A DNA stretch of 64,000 nucleotides from Triticum aestivum (GCF_018294505.1 NC_057800.1:477400530-477464529), one strand, 5' to 3'; counted from the first letter of the stretch, positions 22,546-34,080 are shown. Translations and numbers: made by a program. Notes: generated from the letters alone by a model not told the origin.

Positions 22546-22914
22546 GGTATGTTTGGTTTGTGCCCAAGGTTGCCCCATCAAAGCATTGGGTAGCCAAAAT
22601 TTTGGTTGAGGTATTGGTTGCCCATGATTTGGCCGACATTGGCAAGAAAAATGAACTAGAGTTGGCTAGAGTTCATTGGCATGCCAAAGAAATGGCAACC
22701 ATCCAAACAAAGACCAATCTTTGGGTCATGACCAAAATTTTGGTTGAGGTATTGGTTGCCCATGATTTGGCCGACATTGGCAAGAAAAATGAACTAGAGT
22801 TGGCTAGAGTTCATTGGCATGCCAAAAAATGGCAACCATCCAAACATAGACCCAATCTTTGGGTCATGACCAAAATTTTGGTAAGGTGCACTTTGGCCAC
22901 AATCCAAACACACC
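22546..22914. mobile_element. MITE carrying a 138-bp tandem duplication
   Basis: The element starts GGTATGTTTGGTTTGTG and ends with the near-reverse complement CACAATCCAAACACACC. It is flanked by CCAAC on both sides (22541-22545 and 22915-22919). Inside, CAAAATTTTGGTTGAGG begins at 22595 and 22733, and a third partial copy begins at 22871, so the unit is 138 bp. Because 138 is divisible by three, a long frame (22401-23054) is open across it, but it is a repeat artefact. The end sequence resembles PIF/Harbinger MITEs, although a 5-bp duplication would be unusual for them. Confidence 0.65.
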
Positions 22915-23344
22915 CCAACACCCGGCTCGTCGAGGATGCACGGGGCGCCGCGACGCGTCCGCAGAGTGGTGTAGCGCGGCCAACTGCATCCTCTGGACCT
23001 GAGACCATGCCGGGTCATCTTGCTTTTTCAATGACATGCGGGGATCACACGTGAGCAAAGGGCATCTCCAACGTTGCCACGACCACAGCTGACTACCCTG
23101 GCACACCAAAACCCTCGTCCCTCGCGTCGTCACGTGGTGCGTTCCCAGCCGGCGCCAGCTGCCCGCATCATGTAGTCCGTTTGTATGTCGTCGTTAAGAG
23201 GCTCAGTGCCTGAGGAACCAACTCCGGTGACTTAATGACGCACCCAGACGCTTGGCCTCACCGGAATGCGCTACTTAAAGTGGCTACACCCAGCTAACCT
23301 CCACACCATAGCGCATCGTCCTCCTACCTGGCACCACATCCGCC
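22915..23344 (+). other. GC-rich flank, possible promoter of the next ORF
   Basis: There is no gene. Just upstream of the decayed ORF at 23345, TACTTAAAG at about 23272 followed by CTCCACACC resembles a TATA box and transcribed leader. The evidence is weak. Confidence 0.25.
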
Positions 23345-23581
23345 ATGATCGCAAGTGCGAACACTCTGTGGGAGAGCTTGTCTTCGGGGATGAAGCTCGA
23401 GGTCGCCGCCCTCGCTCAAGTCGCCTCTAGCGACGCAATAGTGACGTAGCCGGACGCGGACGCGTCCGCACAAGCGGTGGCCATGCTGGCGGCCGACGAC
23501 GGGAGCACCGTCAGCCACGCGTCCTACTTGCCGCCGTCCAACGTCCGGCACCGCCGAGGTCGGGGACTCCTCCGAGGATGA
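23345..23581 (+). pseudogene. Small decayed ORF, unknown product
   Basis: From ATG 23345 one frame reads MIASANTLWESLSSGMKLEV and goes on, with high GC and a gene-like composition, to TGA at 23579-23581. A single in-frame TAG lies at 23447. It is followed by a 3'-UTR-like stretch (CCTATAAAAG near 23779, AATGTAATGAAAAT near 23795). I do not recognise the protein (78 codons plus stop with the internal TAG). It could be a decayed grass-specific gene or a piece of a larger gene. Confidence 0.3.
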
Positions 23582-23874
23582 GTAGGGCATGGGAGGCGGC
23601 AGGGCATGGTGTGCCAACTGGCCGGTCCGTATCCCGTGTTCTACTCTTCCTCACCGGAGACCGCACCTTCACTTCACGGGTCTTGAACCCCGCCCTCGTA
23701 CATAGAGATCGCAGATGGAGGACATCGATCACCGCCGTAGAATAGGTTTAGGGTCGGGTTTCTTTTATTTTTCTGTCCTATAAAAGTTCCAAATGTAATG
23801 AAAATCTGCCGTGTTTGCATTAATCTCGGTCGATGTATATGAACTTTCACAATAATATACATATTGTAGGAGTA

Positions 23875-24085
23875 CTAGAAAGATTCCCGTGCGTTGCACG
23901 GAAGATCAAGATCTTGTGGGAGAAAAGGATGAACGAGGGAAAGCCTTATCTGCAAATGTGGAGAGGAGTGCAGGTAAATTGTCATAGTTTCCTTCCTATC
24001 CGTTAGATATAGATCGGATGGCCTATATTGCAGGATGACAGGCACACCATCATCACCAACTCTGCTTTTTATCTTAGGCACTCCA
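23875..24085 (-). mobile_element. Helitron fragment, minus orientation
   Basis: On the minus strand the 3' end reads CCGTGCAACGCACGG (a clean hairpin), then GAATCTTTCTAG and T. This is the canonical grass Helitron terminus. Its interior shares GAGTTGGTGATGATGGTGTG and CAATATAGGCCATCCGATCT with the Helitrons at 4358 and 57226. No clear TC 5' end is visible near 24085, so this may be truncated or extend further right. Confidence 0.7.
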
Positions 24086-24439
24086 ATAGTACGTCCACTA
24101 CACATTCACGCATTTCACATCTTTCTACATCTACGGGAACCTATGAAAGGGTTAACGTAAATTGCCTCTCTCTCCTCCTCTGATTTTCATGGTGGTGGGC
24201 CCCTCCCTCCCCCCAATCTACAATCAACAGCTCACACATTTCACATTACGTTAATTATGTAACTGGGATTACATAGGTGTAGCATTACTCGTCCTAAAAA
24301 ACCCAACTAAGCCAACCTCCCAGCATATCGCGCGGGAAAAGACCCGGCCGCGCCGTTTTAGTCGGGATTACCGGATTACTAGTAGTAGTATCGATGGATC
24401 GCGGGGAGCAAAAAATTTTTTTTTGAGGGGGCGAAGCAC
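24086..24439. other. Repeat-derived spacer
   Basis: The stretch 24175-24300 (GATTTTCATGGTGGTGGGCCC, TTACGTTAATTATGTAACTG, GGTGTAGCATTACTC) matches 6120-6240, and 24330-24400 matches 5530-5590. Both are dispersed repeats without coding capacity. Confidence 0.5.
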
Positions 24440-25494
24440 CTAGTTCAAAAGGAAAAAAGGCGGTACACTCACAACACTCCTATCGCAGTCGCATTGCACC
24501 CCACACACGTTCGGTCCTGCACACGGCTCATGCAAAGGGAACGCACTTTGGCTTGCCTCTTCACTGACACGTGGGACTGCACTTGGAGAAACCGACCATG
24601 CACCAAACTCCCTCCGCCCACCGCGCGAAAATCCTCCCCCCCACACCAAAAAATTCCCCCCAAATTCAATTCAATCGCCCTTCGGCCAACTAGCCAATAA
24701 TATTCTCCAAACCCCCTCCCCCTTGTCCCCCTCCACTCCATTCGCTCCGCCAAAGCCGCACTCCCCACCGCACCGATACGTTGGCGCCGCAGTTTGGCGA
24801 TCCTCTCGCTCCCACAGTACACTCTCGTAGACTGCCATTCTCTAGCCGCGCCGCCACCTCTGGCTACGTTCTTGTGGAGGCGCACGGAGGTCAGCGCCAC
24901 CACCGCTGGCGACGTTCGTGTGGAGACGCACGACGGTCAGCTTCTCCCATGGTACGCGCATTCTAGACTAAGGCCCCGTTCATGTCGGTGTAGCGCTGAA
25001 TGTTAGCTGATAGACGCTGTTAATCTCACTATTTGCCGAAGTAGTTTACTGTCAATATGCTCTGCTTAAGAAGCTTCCTTGCCCTGTTCTGCACTCAATC
25101 TACTTAGCTGAGATGGCATGCCAATGCCGATTAGTTGCTAAAATATCCTGCCATATATTTATTGTGACGTAGATTGCCATGGTCTAGTAGCCAATCTGTT
25201 AGGTGAAATAGCTCTACACCGTTTTATACTCGATCTTTGTTGCTGCGATGGCCTTCGATAATTCGATGGTTGTGTGCTCGGCCTTATTGACTGCTGAAAT
25301 AGCCTGCCATAATTTGGCACTCAAATCTGTTTGCTGAATTAGCTTTACATATATTTCATTACTTAGATCTGCTCGTCCAAATATCTTGCCATAGCTTTAG
25401 ACATCAACCTAGGTATTTTTTCTAGACTTCATAAAAAAGCATATATGTTTTTCCTGTAATATCTAGTAGAAGAACTAATTTGTATGTCTAACAG
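24440..25494 (+). promoter_or_regulatory. Leader and 5' intron region of the transposase gene
   Basis: A GC-rich, C-tract-containing stretch (24560-24960) is followed by AT-rich intron-like sequence ending in TCTAACAG at 25487-25494, directly before the ATG at 25495. This suggests a non-coding first exon and an intron in the leader. The exact donor is not determined; CATGGTACGC near 24949 is one candidate. Phrases near 24480-24540 resemble 7340-7420. Confidence 0.4.
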
Positions 25495-28400
25495 ATGGAC
25501 AGGACTTGGATAACTTCTGCTCGAAGATTCTCCGCTGCATATGTCGAGGGGGTTGAAAACTTCATGAACTTTATCAGAGCTGAGTACGATGGTCCGAAGA
25601 TGTGCTCTGCCCGTGTAGCAGTTGTATGAATTCAGTTACAAGACCCCAGTCAACTATGCAAAATCATCTACACTTGTATGGGATGTCGGTCACATATACT
25701 AGGTGGGTTCATCATGGTGAAGCTGTGAACATCAATGTTATTGACTACGTGGAAGCAGCAGATCACCATCTTGATCTGCCTGATGCTCAAGTGGAAGAGG
25801 AGGAGGAGGTGGTGGTGGCGGAGCCAGTGAGTTTGACCAACATTGAAACAATGCTACGAAATGCTCGTGCATTCCGTGAACTTTCACCTGCAGAAGAAAA
25901 ACGGTGGGCCCGCATGTTGGAACAATGCAACGTTGTTGTCACCCCAGGAAATAAGTTGTTAGTATTCTCAGCTATGGTCACCTTTCTTCAGGTGAAGACA
26001 TCTGAGTGGATGACCAACAAATCATTCAATGCGATGTTGGCTGCTTTCTGCAAATCTATCCCAGATGCGTCTGAGCTGCCACACACCTACAGTAAAATGA
26101 AGAATTTCCTTCATGCTGTTGGAATTGGATATGATATGATCCATGTTTGTAAGAATAATTGTGTTCTGTTCCAGAAGGATTATGCCAACTTAAGTGAATG
26201 CCCGAAATGCAAATCATCAAGATGGAAAGATGGCGATGCTGTGAAGAGGATTCCTCATAATGTTCTGAGACATTTTCCAATTACACCAAGATTGCAGAGG
26301 TTGTTTCATGATGCTGAAACAAGAGAGGATGTGCTGTGGCATTCTAGGAACCAGGAGTACAGAGATCAGAGTGTAATGAGCCATCCATCTCATGGTAGTG
26401 AGTGGAAAAGCTTCAATGATAAACACAAAGAGTTTGCTGCTGACCCGAGAAACATTAGACTTGGCTTAGCTTCAGATGGATTTAGCCCATTTGGCCACCA
26501 GAGCGCCACATATATCATGTGGCCAGTGCTTGTTATCCCTTACAACATGCCTCCAAATGTCTGCACCAAAGAATCAAACTATATGATGGCCTTGCTCATC
26601 CCAGGTCCAAAAAGTCCTGGAAAGGATTTTGATTTGTTCATGGAGCCTCTTGTGGAGGAACTTCAACAGCTATGGAAGGGTGTTCGCACTCAAGACCTAT
26701 ATAGCAGCCCACCAGCTGATTTCTTTCCGCGTGCTGTTATAATTTGGTGCATCCATGATTATCCGGCTTTGGGTACTATGTCAGGGCGAACGACACATGC
26801 TTACAATGCATGTGTTCGCTGTGACAGGAATCCGCTGTCATACGCAATACTTAGCAAGATCTGTTACATTGGACACCGCCATTTCCTTGCCAAGGACAAG
26901 CCGCATCCTAGAAAATACCGAAGACATGTGTTCAGTGCAAAGCATGAAAACCGTGATGCGCCAAAGAGGCTCACCGCCGATGAGTTGCAAGTGGAATTAG
27001 AGAAGGTCAGACATATTACACCAGGAAACCATCCTGGTAATGGTAGCGGAAAAAGGAAGCGTGGCAGGGTAGAAGAGAGATTATTGTTTACCCGCAGGTC
27101 CACTTTGTGGGACTTGGAGTATTGGAAAAATTTGGATCTGCGGCATAATCTTGATGTGATGCACATCGAGAAAAATATATGTGACAGCATTATCGGCACA
27201 CTTCTTAATATTGAAGGCAAGACGAAAGATACCTTAAAATCTAGGATTGATTTGACACACCTGGGTATCAGAAGGATTTGCAGGTGCAAGATGAAGGTAA
27301 ACCACGGGATATGGCACCAGCTGTGTACGTCTTGGACAAGGTAAAAAGAAAAGAATTCTGCGAGGTCCTGTCACGTGTGAGATTCCCACATGGATTTGCT
27401 TCCAACCCTGAAAGGAGAGTCAGTGCAGATGGAAACAAGGTACAAGGGTTGAAAACTCATGACTGCCACGTCCTACTTCAAAGGGTTTTACCTGTTATCC
27501 TTAGAGGATTGGGCCGCCCTGACTTATACAGAGCAGTTGCAGAGTTGGGACAATTCTTCAGGGAACTCTGCAGTAGGAATATCAGGATAGATGCTTTGGA
27601 GCGTCTTAGAGACAAGATACCAACTATCCTATGCGACCTTGAGAAGATATATCCTCCAGCCTTCTTTGATGTGATGGTGCATTTGGCTGTTCATCTACCT
27701 GATGAGGCACTACTTAGAGGTCCAGTACAGTATGGCTGGATGTACCCTATTGAAAGGCGGCTAGGCACTTTCAAGGGCTATGTTAGGAACAGAGCTAGAC
27801 CCGAGGGTTCCATTGCAGAGGCCTACATTGCTACAGAAGCGTTGACATTCTGCTCAAAATACATTGAAACAGCTGATCAGCTTAGCAAAGAGGTGGGTGA
27901 AGACAATCCCGGGCTCAATGTTTTCGATTATTCTGTTCGAGTTACAGGGAAGAGTCGACAAGAGGACAAACCTAAAGATTTGGACAAAATGGTTTGGTAT
28001 GTGTTGAATAACTGTCCTGAGATACTACCTTATATCAAGTAAGTGCAGTACTGCAGCTTATACATCATAATCTACTAAACTTGCAGCACATTCTTATATA
28101 TTTAGATGTTTGACGCGATCACTATGTTGTGCAGCATCTACAAAGAGGAGTTACTGCCGCAAAATCCAAGAAACATTGACAAACTGGTTATGGCAGGATT
28201 TGCGAAATGGTTCAAGAACCATGTAAGCTTTTGAAGTGCACTGTCAGTTTTTTTAATATATTGAGTACATAAGATGATCAGCTTGTCTATTTTCTAACCA
28301 TAGGTTAAGAAGATGCGGGAGGATGGGCAGGCAGTTGATGATGCCCTTTACTCACTAGCAATGGGTCCTGATACTCGGGTAAGACATTATGAATCTTGCG

Positions 28401-28966
28401 TTGTTGGAGATGTGCGCTACAACACCCTTGCACGAGACGAAGGCAGGAAGACACAAAACAGTGCCATCATGAGCACGGATACGTATGACAAAGAGACAAC
28501 TGAAATGTATGCTAACATAACAGACATTGTTCAGTTGCAGTATATCTCCAGTTTCGAGGATCATCGGTGTGTGGTTCTGTTGTGCTGTCGTTGGTATAAC
28601 CTGTTTTCCAGGATCGCAAAACCCAGAGCTGATGATTATTTCAAATCCATCAATGTCAAGCAACACAGATATTTTTCTTGGAAGACACATTTGCACGTAG
28701 CGATGACTGGAGAGTATTGCAAAGGTTTGAGCAGAGGAATTCGTTTAATGAAGTTGCACAACAAGATGATGCTTACACTGCTCCTGATGTACAAGATAAC
28801 ACAGATGTTCCTAATATCTTTGAGAACCATCACGTCAATGACGCCGGCGAAAAGATTGCCTGTCATGCTGTGGACATACAAGAGTTGATCAAGAAGAAGC
28901 CAACGTTCGAGGACGTTGAGGACGAAGAAGAAGATGACACCGTGGGGAATTATGATTCAGACTGAT
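25495..28966 (+). pseudogene. CACTA TNP2-type transposase, broken
   Basis: It would encode the transposase that binds and cuts CACTA ends. Order: a Transposase-associated domain (MDRTWITSARRF, then CPCSSCMN and YTRWVHHGE); the TNP2 core, with CNNCVLFQKDY and CPKCKSSRW, LASDGFSPFG (26466-26500) and WCIHDYPALGTMSG (about 26745-26790), probable acidic active-site motifs; then a DUF4218-type region (MHIEKNICDSIIGTLLN, LPVILRGLGRPDLYRAV, YGWMYPIERRLGTFKG). A DUF4216-type region follows (VVLLCCRWYNL). Introns are 28039-28134 and 28223-28303, with GT-AG ends and consistent phase. Breaks: a 2-bp TG duplication at about 25601, a one-base loss near 27270, and a deletion with frame change near 28665. 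The acidic tail ends at 28966. It is clearly degenerate. Confidence 0.85.
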
Positions 28967-29440
28967 ACACATGGCGAAGATGTTGACGCTGCTGCTGCGG
29001 ATGATGATTACATTGCTTTTGTCGTATTTGCCTGTCAGAAGATGTTTTTTATCTACTATGTGAAATTGTGTTTGCTATGACAACTGAAACCTGATGAACA
29101 TGTTGTTTAGTATTTTGCTGTGAGAACATCACTTGTTATGTATGCTGATTTGTGTTTGGTGATTGTATGACAACTAAAACATGATGACATTGTTGTTTAG
29201 TTGTACTCATATTTGGCTGTGAAACTTGAATTTGATGACATAGTTTGCTGTTGGACTGCAATTTGCTCGACGTCTTCGAATGAGAACAAAGCTGACCCGA
29301 CAGGGCCTCTGCTATTTATTTATTTATATGAGCAAAAGGGGATACCCCCTGATTTCCGTTAATAGAAATCATTAGATGTTCACAACACTACGCCCAGCCT
29401 GCTACACAGGTTTCATTCATTACTAGTTTCAGCAAAGTGC
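28967..29440. other. Spacer between convergent CACTA genes
   Basis: The sequence is AT-rich with a duplicated phrase: TATGACAACTGAAACCTGATGA and TATGACAACTAAAACATGATGA, each followed by TTGTTTAGT, about 75 bp apart. It probably holds the 3' ends of both flanking transcripts. No coding frame is evident. Confidence 0.5.
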
Positions 29441-30121
29441 TCATGTCGTAGCCACTGAATACATCACGAGTGCTACATACACTGCAAATAAAGAGACAAT
29501 CATCCTACAGAGCACATCGATTTTGCCCATTATCTTCACAAGCTCTTTCATCTCCTCATTGCTGTCAAGGCCGTTCAGCAGCTGTTGCTTGGCCATGATC
29601 AGAGGAACTGCATCTTTAACCTTCTGCTCTGCATCTTCCTCTTCTGTCGTTCCTTCAGTTACTTGTCCAACACCCCAACCTGCTGGTATTGGGATTCCTC
29701 GGCTAACCAAATAATCAGCGTAGTTGCATTCCCCCACATCAGCAACTTCCCAGAAATACAAATCACACGAATCTTCCCTTTTCTGCACGAATCAAATTGG
29801 AAGATCATCAACCAAACTATTAAAAAATCAGCAACTGAAAGCAGCAGAACAACACTTAAACATATTATTACCCCATGATTCGGGCATTTGTAGAAGACTC
29901 GGCCAGGGTTGCGGATTGTGGTTGAGACGCGGCAGGATGACTCTGCGTGATTTGCAGCAGTGGCACCACACCAACGGCAGCGGGTTGCGATGAGCAATCG
30001 GCTGCGGTGCGCGTGCCGGCGGGGGTGTGATGAGACCCACAGGCGATGGTACGGGTGGCGACTTGGCGCATATCTGGTTGTTGCCTGCTGAAGAGCAGGT
30101 GGACGAGCAGCCAGCGGACAT
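29441..30121 (-). CDS. GRF-type zinc-finger protein, two exons
   Basis: The strand opposite the transposase encodes CRWCGATAANH, then NPGRVFYKCPNHG. A GT-AG intron (donor GTAATA near 29872, acceptor TGCAG near 29783) follows, then KREDSCDLYFWEVADVGECNYADYL and an acidic, helical tail ending VMYSVATT and stop at 29441. The C-x2-C, NPGRxFYxC and C-x-L-Y-F-W spacing is the GRF zinc finger, a nucleic-acid-binding fold found in plant transposon-linked and repair proteins. The last stretch (VLCRMIVSLFAVYVALVMYS) is hydrophobic and could be a membrane anchor. No in-frame ATG is seen directly before the finger; MSAGCSS at 30121 is in another frame, so the N-terminus may be frameshifted or have another exon. 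It is likely part of the CACTA element. Confidence 0.55.
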
Positions 30122-30397
30122 GGTTGCTGCGGCCAGAGCTTCTGATGCTAGGCAGAGTAAGTAGAGAAGAGGAGAAGCGAACGTTGGATATGTCAGTTTC
30201 ATTACTTGCAGAGTAGCATAGCACCATATATAGTCATAGTCTAGGTTTGGATTCGAACCAGCTACAGGAGCACGTCTTTCTTTTTTCTAAAACTCGGCAA
30301 CGTCTCTTTACTGGTACACTAGCTTGTTCTGTACGCCTTCCCAAGTCTTTGATTTTCTTTCCCTTTTTTTGCGAGGAAGGAAGGAGGACAAAATTGA

Positions 30398-30462
30398 GAG
30401 TTCCTGGGACTCGAACCCAAGACCTCTCGGTTGAAAACCAAGGGTGCTAGTCACTTATGTGG
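30398..30462 (-). other. tRNA-like sequence, degenerate
   Basis: On the minus strand CTTGG-TTTTCAA-CCGAG forms an anticodon arm (anticodon TTC, Glu type), and TTGGG-TTCGAGT-CCCAG forms a T arm with the B-box GGTTCGAGTCC. The D arm and acceptor stem do not pair properly, so this is not a working tRNA. A tRNA pseudogene or the head of a SINE is likely. Confidence 0.5.
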
Positions 30463-30544
30463 CGAACGTTCCCTGTGAGGAGGACGGCAGACGAACGCAT
30501 TTTCCTCGCAGTTTTCTTCCTATATATAAAAAAGTATGCTACTT

Positions 30545-32510
30545 GGTGTCCGCTTAGTCAACAAACGATTGTGCCAACCTTGACCGTTGGATTGACATTC
30601 AACGTCTGTCGCGTTTCTTCAGTCTCTTCTTCCTCGAGCCGCCAAAGCCAAACCAGCGCCGGCGGGACCGCCTGCTCCCGCCTCCCACGGCTGGCTGTGA
30701 TCTTCCCCGGCTCCTGTTCGTTCCCGTCCGAGGCCTCACCATCGTCCTCCGCCTTGGTTCGCTCGCCGCGGCGCCGCCCTCCGGTGTTGTCAACATGGTC
30801 AACAACCGAGAGGAATAAGGAGATGACTGTACATGGTGAGGATGACAGTAGGGACCCAGCAGCGCGCGCAGTAATTTTGTTTTTTGGGACGGAGAAGGGT
30901 ATCAACTGGGTTGTGCGGGACCCGTGGCCCGTCTAGCCCAGGCTTTTATTTCATATGTTTAGCACATGACCAGCCCAGTTTGTTTTTTTCCTTTCTGAAA
31001 ATGGCTAGCCAGCTATTTTGTTTTTTGCAGAATAACCAACATAGGCCTACTTGCTTTTCTACGCCCTGCTGGGCCGGAAATCTTTCAAGACGAGGAGGGA
31101 TGCATTTTGCCCAGAAAATGGGCTATAAGTAATAAGAAATGGGCTATAAGTAATAATAAATGGGCTGTAAAATGAAAAATACAGCAAACAGACAATTATT
31201 TCCAAATACTGTTTTCTTTCAGATTTTGATATTTTAAATTTCATTGTTTTTGTGCGGGTAAAATTTAATTGAATTTAAATTAAGGTATATTTAGATTTAA
31301 AATTAATTTGAATCTGGCTAGAAATTTCGGGCTGTATGCTGTTTGGGACAGATTTGGAGGCTGACTTGTGGGTCTACTAGGTTGACGTGTACTTTGCCTT
31401 TGTCAACTTAGTCCACAAACGATTCTAGCAGCAGTGACCACGTCCAACGGCCGTGCTACTTCTTCAATATCTGATCTTCTTGCTCCAGCCGCCCAAACCA
31501 GCTCCGGTGGGACTGCCTACTCCCGCCTCCCGTGGCCGGCTGTGCTGCCGCACAGGCCGCACCGCCCCACCCTACTTCATTGCTGGCCAGGCCATTCCTC
31601 TACTCACCCACACCTCCTGTTATTTTCCGGCGACGGCAGCCGGACCAGTAAACCCTCGTACTCCCCACCGCGTGGGCAACCATTGTCGAGTCTTCCCCGG
31701 CTCCGTGTCGTTCCCTTCCTAGGCCTCGCCGTCGTCCACCGCCATGGTGCTCTCGGCGTGGCCTGGTCAACATGGTCAATGAACGACATCCATCGGCCAT
31801 GGACTGTACGCGCAAAATAATGATTCCTCCACCTGACAGCTGGGACCCACCGGAAGGGCCTCTGTATTTCGCAAAAAAAACGTTCCCCCGTTGACATGTC
31901 GGACCCACCAGCCATATCTTCGCACACAAGGAAGTGCCTCCTTATTACGCACAAAAAAATGAATACCCCCTGCTAGTTAGGACCCACCATAGTGGGAGGA
32001 TGACTTGTGGGCCAACTAAGTTGACGGGGACGGAGGGCTTTGTCAAGTAAGTCAATATAAATGATTCTAGCTCCAGTGACCGTACGATGTCCATCCAACG
32101 GTCGTAGTGCTTCTTCAACCTCTGGTCTTCTTGCTCCAGCCGCCCAAAGCAGCGCCGGTCGTGTCACATGCTCCTGCCTCCTGTGGCCGGCTGTGCTGCC
32201 GCGGAGGCCTCACCGCCCCTACTATTCCCACCGCTGGCCAGGCCCTGCGGCGACGGCAGCCTCACACCACAGCCAAACCAGTGAACCCTCGTACTCCTCT
32301 CCGCGTGGGCTTCCACTGCCGCGTCTTCCTCGACTCCGCGTCGTCCCCTTCCTAGGCCTCGCCGTCGTCCACCGCCGTGGTGCTTTCGGTGCGGCCTGGT
32401 CAACGTGGTCAAGGAACGACTTCCATCGGACGTGGACTATACGTGGAGAGGCTAACAGCTGGGTCCATGGCTGCAGCAAGGAAGTGCCTCCTTATTACAC
32501 GGAAAATAAT
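30545..32510 (+). repeat. Three long subterminal repeats of the CACTA element
   Basis: The motif order recurs at about 30555, 31400 and 32040: GTCAAC or GTCAAG near AACGATT or AATGATT, a TCCAACG phrase, TCTTCTTGCTCCAGCCGCC, CTCCCGCCTCCCGTGGCCGGCTG and GTGGTCAACATGGTCAA. Frames on both strands are open in parts but are not conserved between the copies. Subterminal repeats of this kind are binding sites for the CACTA accessory protein in related elements; that role is inferred here. Confidence 0.7.
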
Positions 32511-32519
32511 GATTCCTCC

Positions 32520-32870
32520 ACCTAACAGCTGGGACCCACCGGACGGGCCACTGTATTTCACGGAAAAAACATTTCCCCCTGACTGTTGGGACCCACCAGC
32601 TTCATCTTCGCACGCAAGGAAGTGCGCCCGGGCAAAAAAACACGATTTACCCCCCTGACTGCTGGGACCCACCAACTACACCTTCGCACGCAAGCAAGTG
32701 CTTCCGGGCAAAAAAACAATTCGCCCCCCTGACTGTTGGGACCCACCGGCTACATCTTCGCACGCAAGGAAGTGCGTCCGAGCAAAAAAAACGATTGGCC
32801 CCCCTGACTGCTGGGACCCACCAGCTACATCTTCGTAGGCAAGGAAGTGCCTGACAGTCGGGACCCACCT
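32520..32870 (+). repeat. About 75-bp tandem array
   Basis: CTGACTG(C/T)TGGGACCCACC recurs with its GGGACC at 32588, 32664, 32738 and 32813 (spacing 76, 74 and 75). Each is followed by TTCGCACGCAAG and a short A-run. A diverged unit precedes at about 32530 and one follows at 32857. Confidence 0.85.
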
Positions 32871-33141
32871 GGTCGAAGCGTACGTAGCGTTGTCATTCTG
32901 GTCGCGAACGTGTACGTACATACTGGTCGATGTAGAGGCGCGCACGTGTCATAGTAGAGGCGTGCACGTGTCTTAGTAGAGGCGCGCACGTAGCATGTAC
33001 ACGTACGTACAACGGCCAGGGTGCAAGAAAGAAAATACGGCCACATATGTGTACATACGGGCGGCGTCTCGAACGCCTACTCGCACATAAGTACGGCCAG
33101 GGCTCGTGTACATGGCTGGGTCGGAACGGAGAAACAACGTC

Positions 33142-33265
33142 GTCGTCGTGTTCATGGGGAGGCAACGGAATGTGTCGTGTTCATGGGGAGGCAACGGAAT
33201 GCGTCGTGTTCATGGGGAGGCAACGGAAGGCTCGTGTTCATCGGAAGGCAACAGAACGCGTGGGA
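33142..33265 (+). repeat. 29-bp tandem array
   Basis: GTGTTCATGGGGAGGCAACGG type units begin near 33149, 33178, 33207 and 33235 (periods 29, 29 and 28). They lie in the right subterminal region of the CACTA element. Confidence 0.85.
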
Positions 33266-33339
33266 GCCAACCGGCTGGGTCGGAACGGAATGTGTGGTCG
33301 TGTTCATCGGGAGGGCTTGGATGGAACAGGCGATGGAAA

Positions 33340-33600
33340 CGAGGCCTGGCGTACCGCAAAACGGAGGAAACAGCCTTGTGTTCGACCGGCCATGTTCGGA
33401 ACGGGATCCTGTTCATCGGGAGGGGTCTGGCATACCGCAAAACGGAGGAAATGGACCTCCTACGGTCGAAACGGGGGTCCTGTTGATCGGGAGGGGTGTG
33501 GCGTACCGCAAAATGGAGGAAATGGACTTGTGTTGTAGCACTACGGTCGAAATGGGGGTCTTGTTCATCGGGAGGGGTATGGCGTACCGCAAAACGGGAC
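33340..33600 (+). repeat. 72-81-bp tandem array
   Basis: GCGTACCGCAAAACGGAGG-type units occur at about 33349, 33429, 33501 and 33582, with GTTCATCGGGAGGGG between them. A 324-aa plus-strand frame (33021-33995) is open across this and neighbouring arrays but is repetitive without domain structure, so it is not called a gene. Confidence 0.8.
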
Positions 33601-34080
33601 TCCACGGGATACTGTTCATCTCCACCGTCGACCTCCTCCAGCCTCCACGGGCTCCTGTTCATCCAGCCTCCACCGCGCGCTACTCCACCGGCTACTGTTC
33701 AATCACCCCTCCACGGGCACCCCTCCATCGTCTACTGTTCATCCAGCCCTCCACACCATGGGGTCCTATTCAACCACCCCTCCACGGGCACCCCTCCACC
33801 GTCTACTGTTCATCCAGCCCTCCACACCACGGGGTCCTGTTTATCCAGAGGCAACGCCACCGCTCACTGTTCATCCAACCCCCCCGCAACGCTCACTGTT
33901 CATCCAATCGATCGGCTTCAGTTAGCAGCAGTAGCGAAGGAATCGCTCGATCGGGTTCAGTTAACAGCCATCGATCGATCGCTCGGGTTCAGTAACGCGT
34001 AGCCTGCAGTGCAATCACTCGGGTTCAGTTAGAGCCCAACGCCTCGCTCGGGTTCAGTTAGAGCCAATGCCTCGCACACA
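33601..34080 (+). repeat. GTTCATCCAG and GGTTCAGTTA subterminal repeats
   Basis: CTACTGTTCATCCAGCCCTCCAC variants recur about seven times up to 33905, including an exact 67-bp-scale repeat containing CCCTCCACGGGCACCCCTCC at about 33709 and 33778. Then CGGGTTCAGTTA(G/A) recurs from about 33910 to 34070. These lead into the right terminus of the CACTA element. Confidence 0.75.

Noticed and set aside
22401..23054. Plus-strand frame of 217 aa with duplicated segments
   Set aside because: It is produced by the 138-bp duplication inside a MITE with clear inverted ends.
30457..30936. Plus-strand frame of 159 aa after the tRNA-like sequence
   Set aside because: It overlaps the first long subterminal repeat of the CACTA element; the frame is not maintained in the other two repeat copies.
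32520..33600. Regular repeats as a possible CRISPR array
   Set aside because: Units are contiguous and diverge along their whole length with no unique spacers, and the genome is a plant.
33021..33995. Long plus-strand frame of 324 aa
   Set aside because: It runs through several tandem arrays in the CACTA subterminal region, has no domain, and changes composition at every array boundary.
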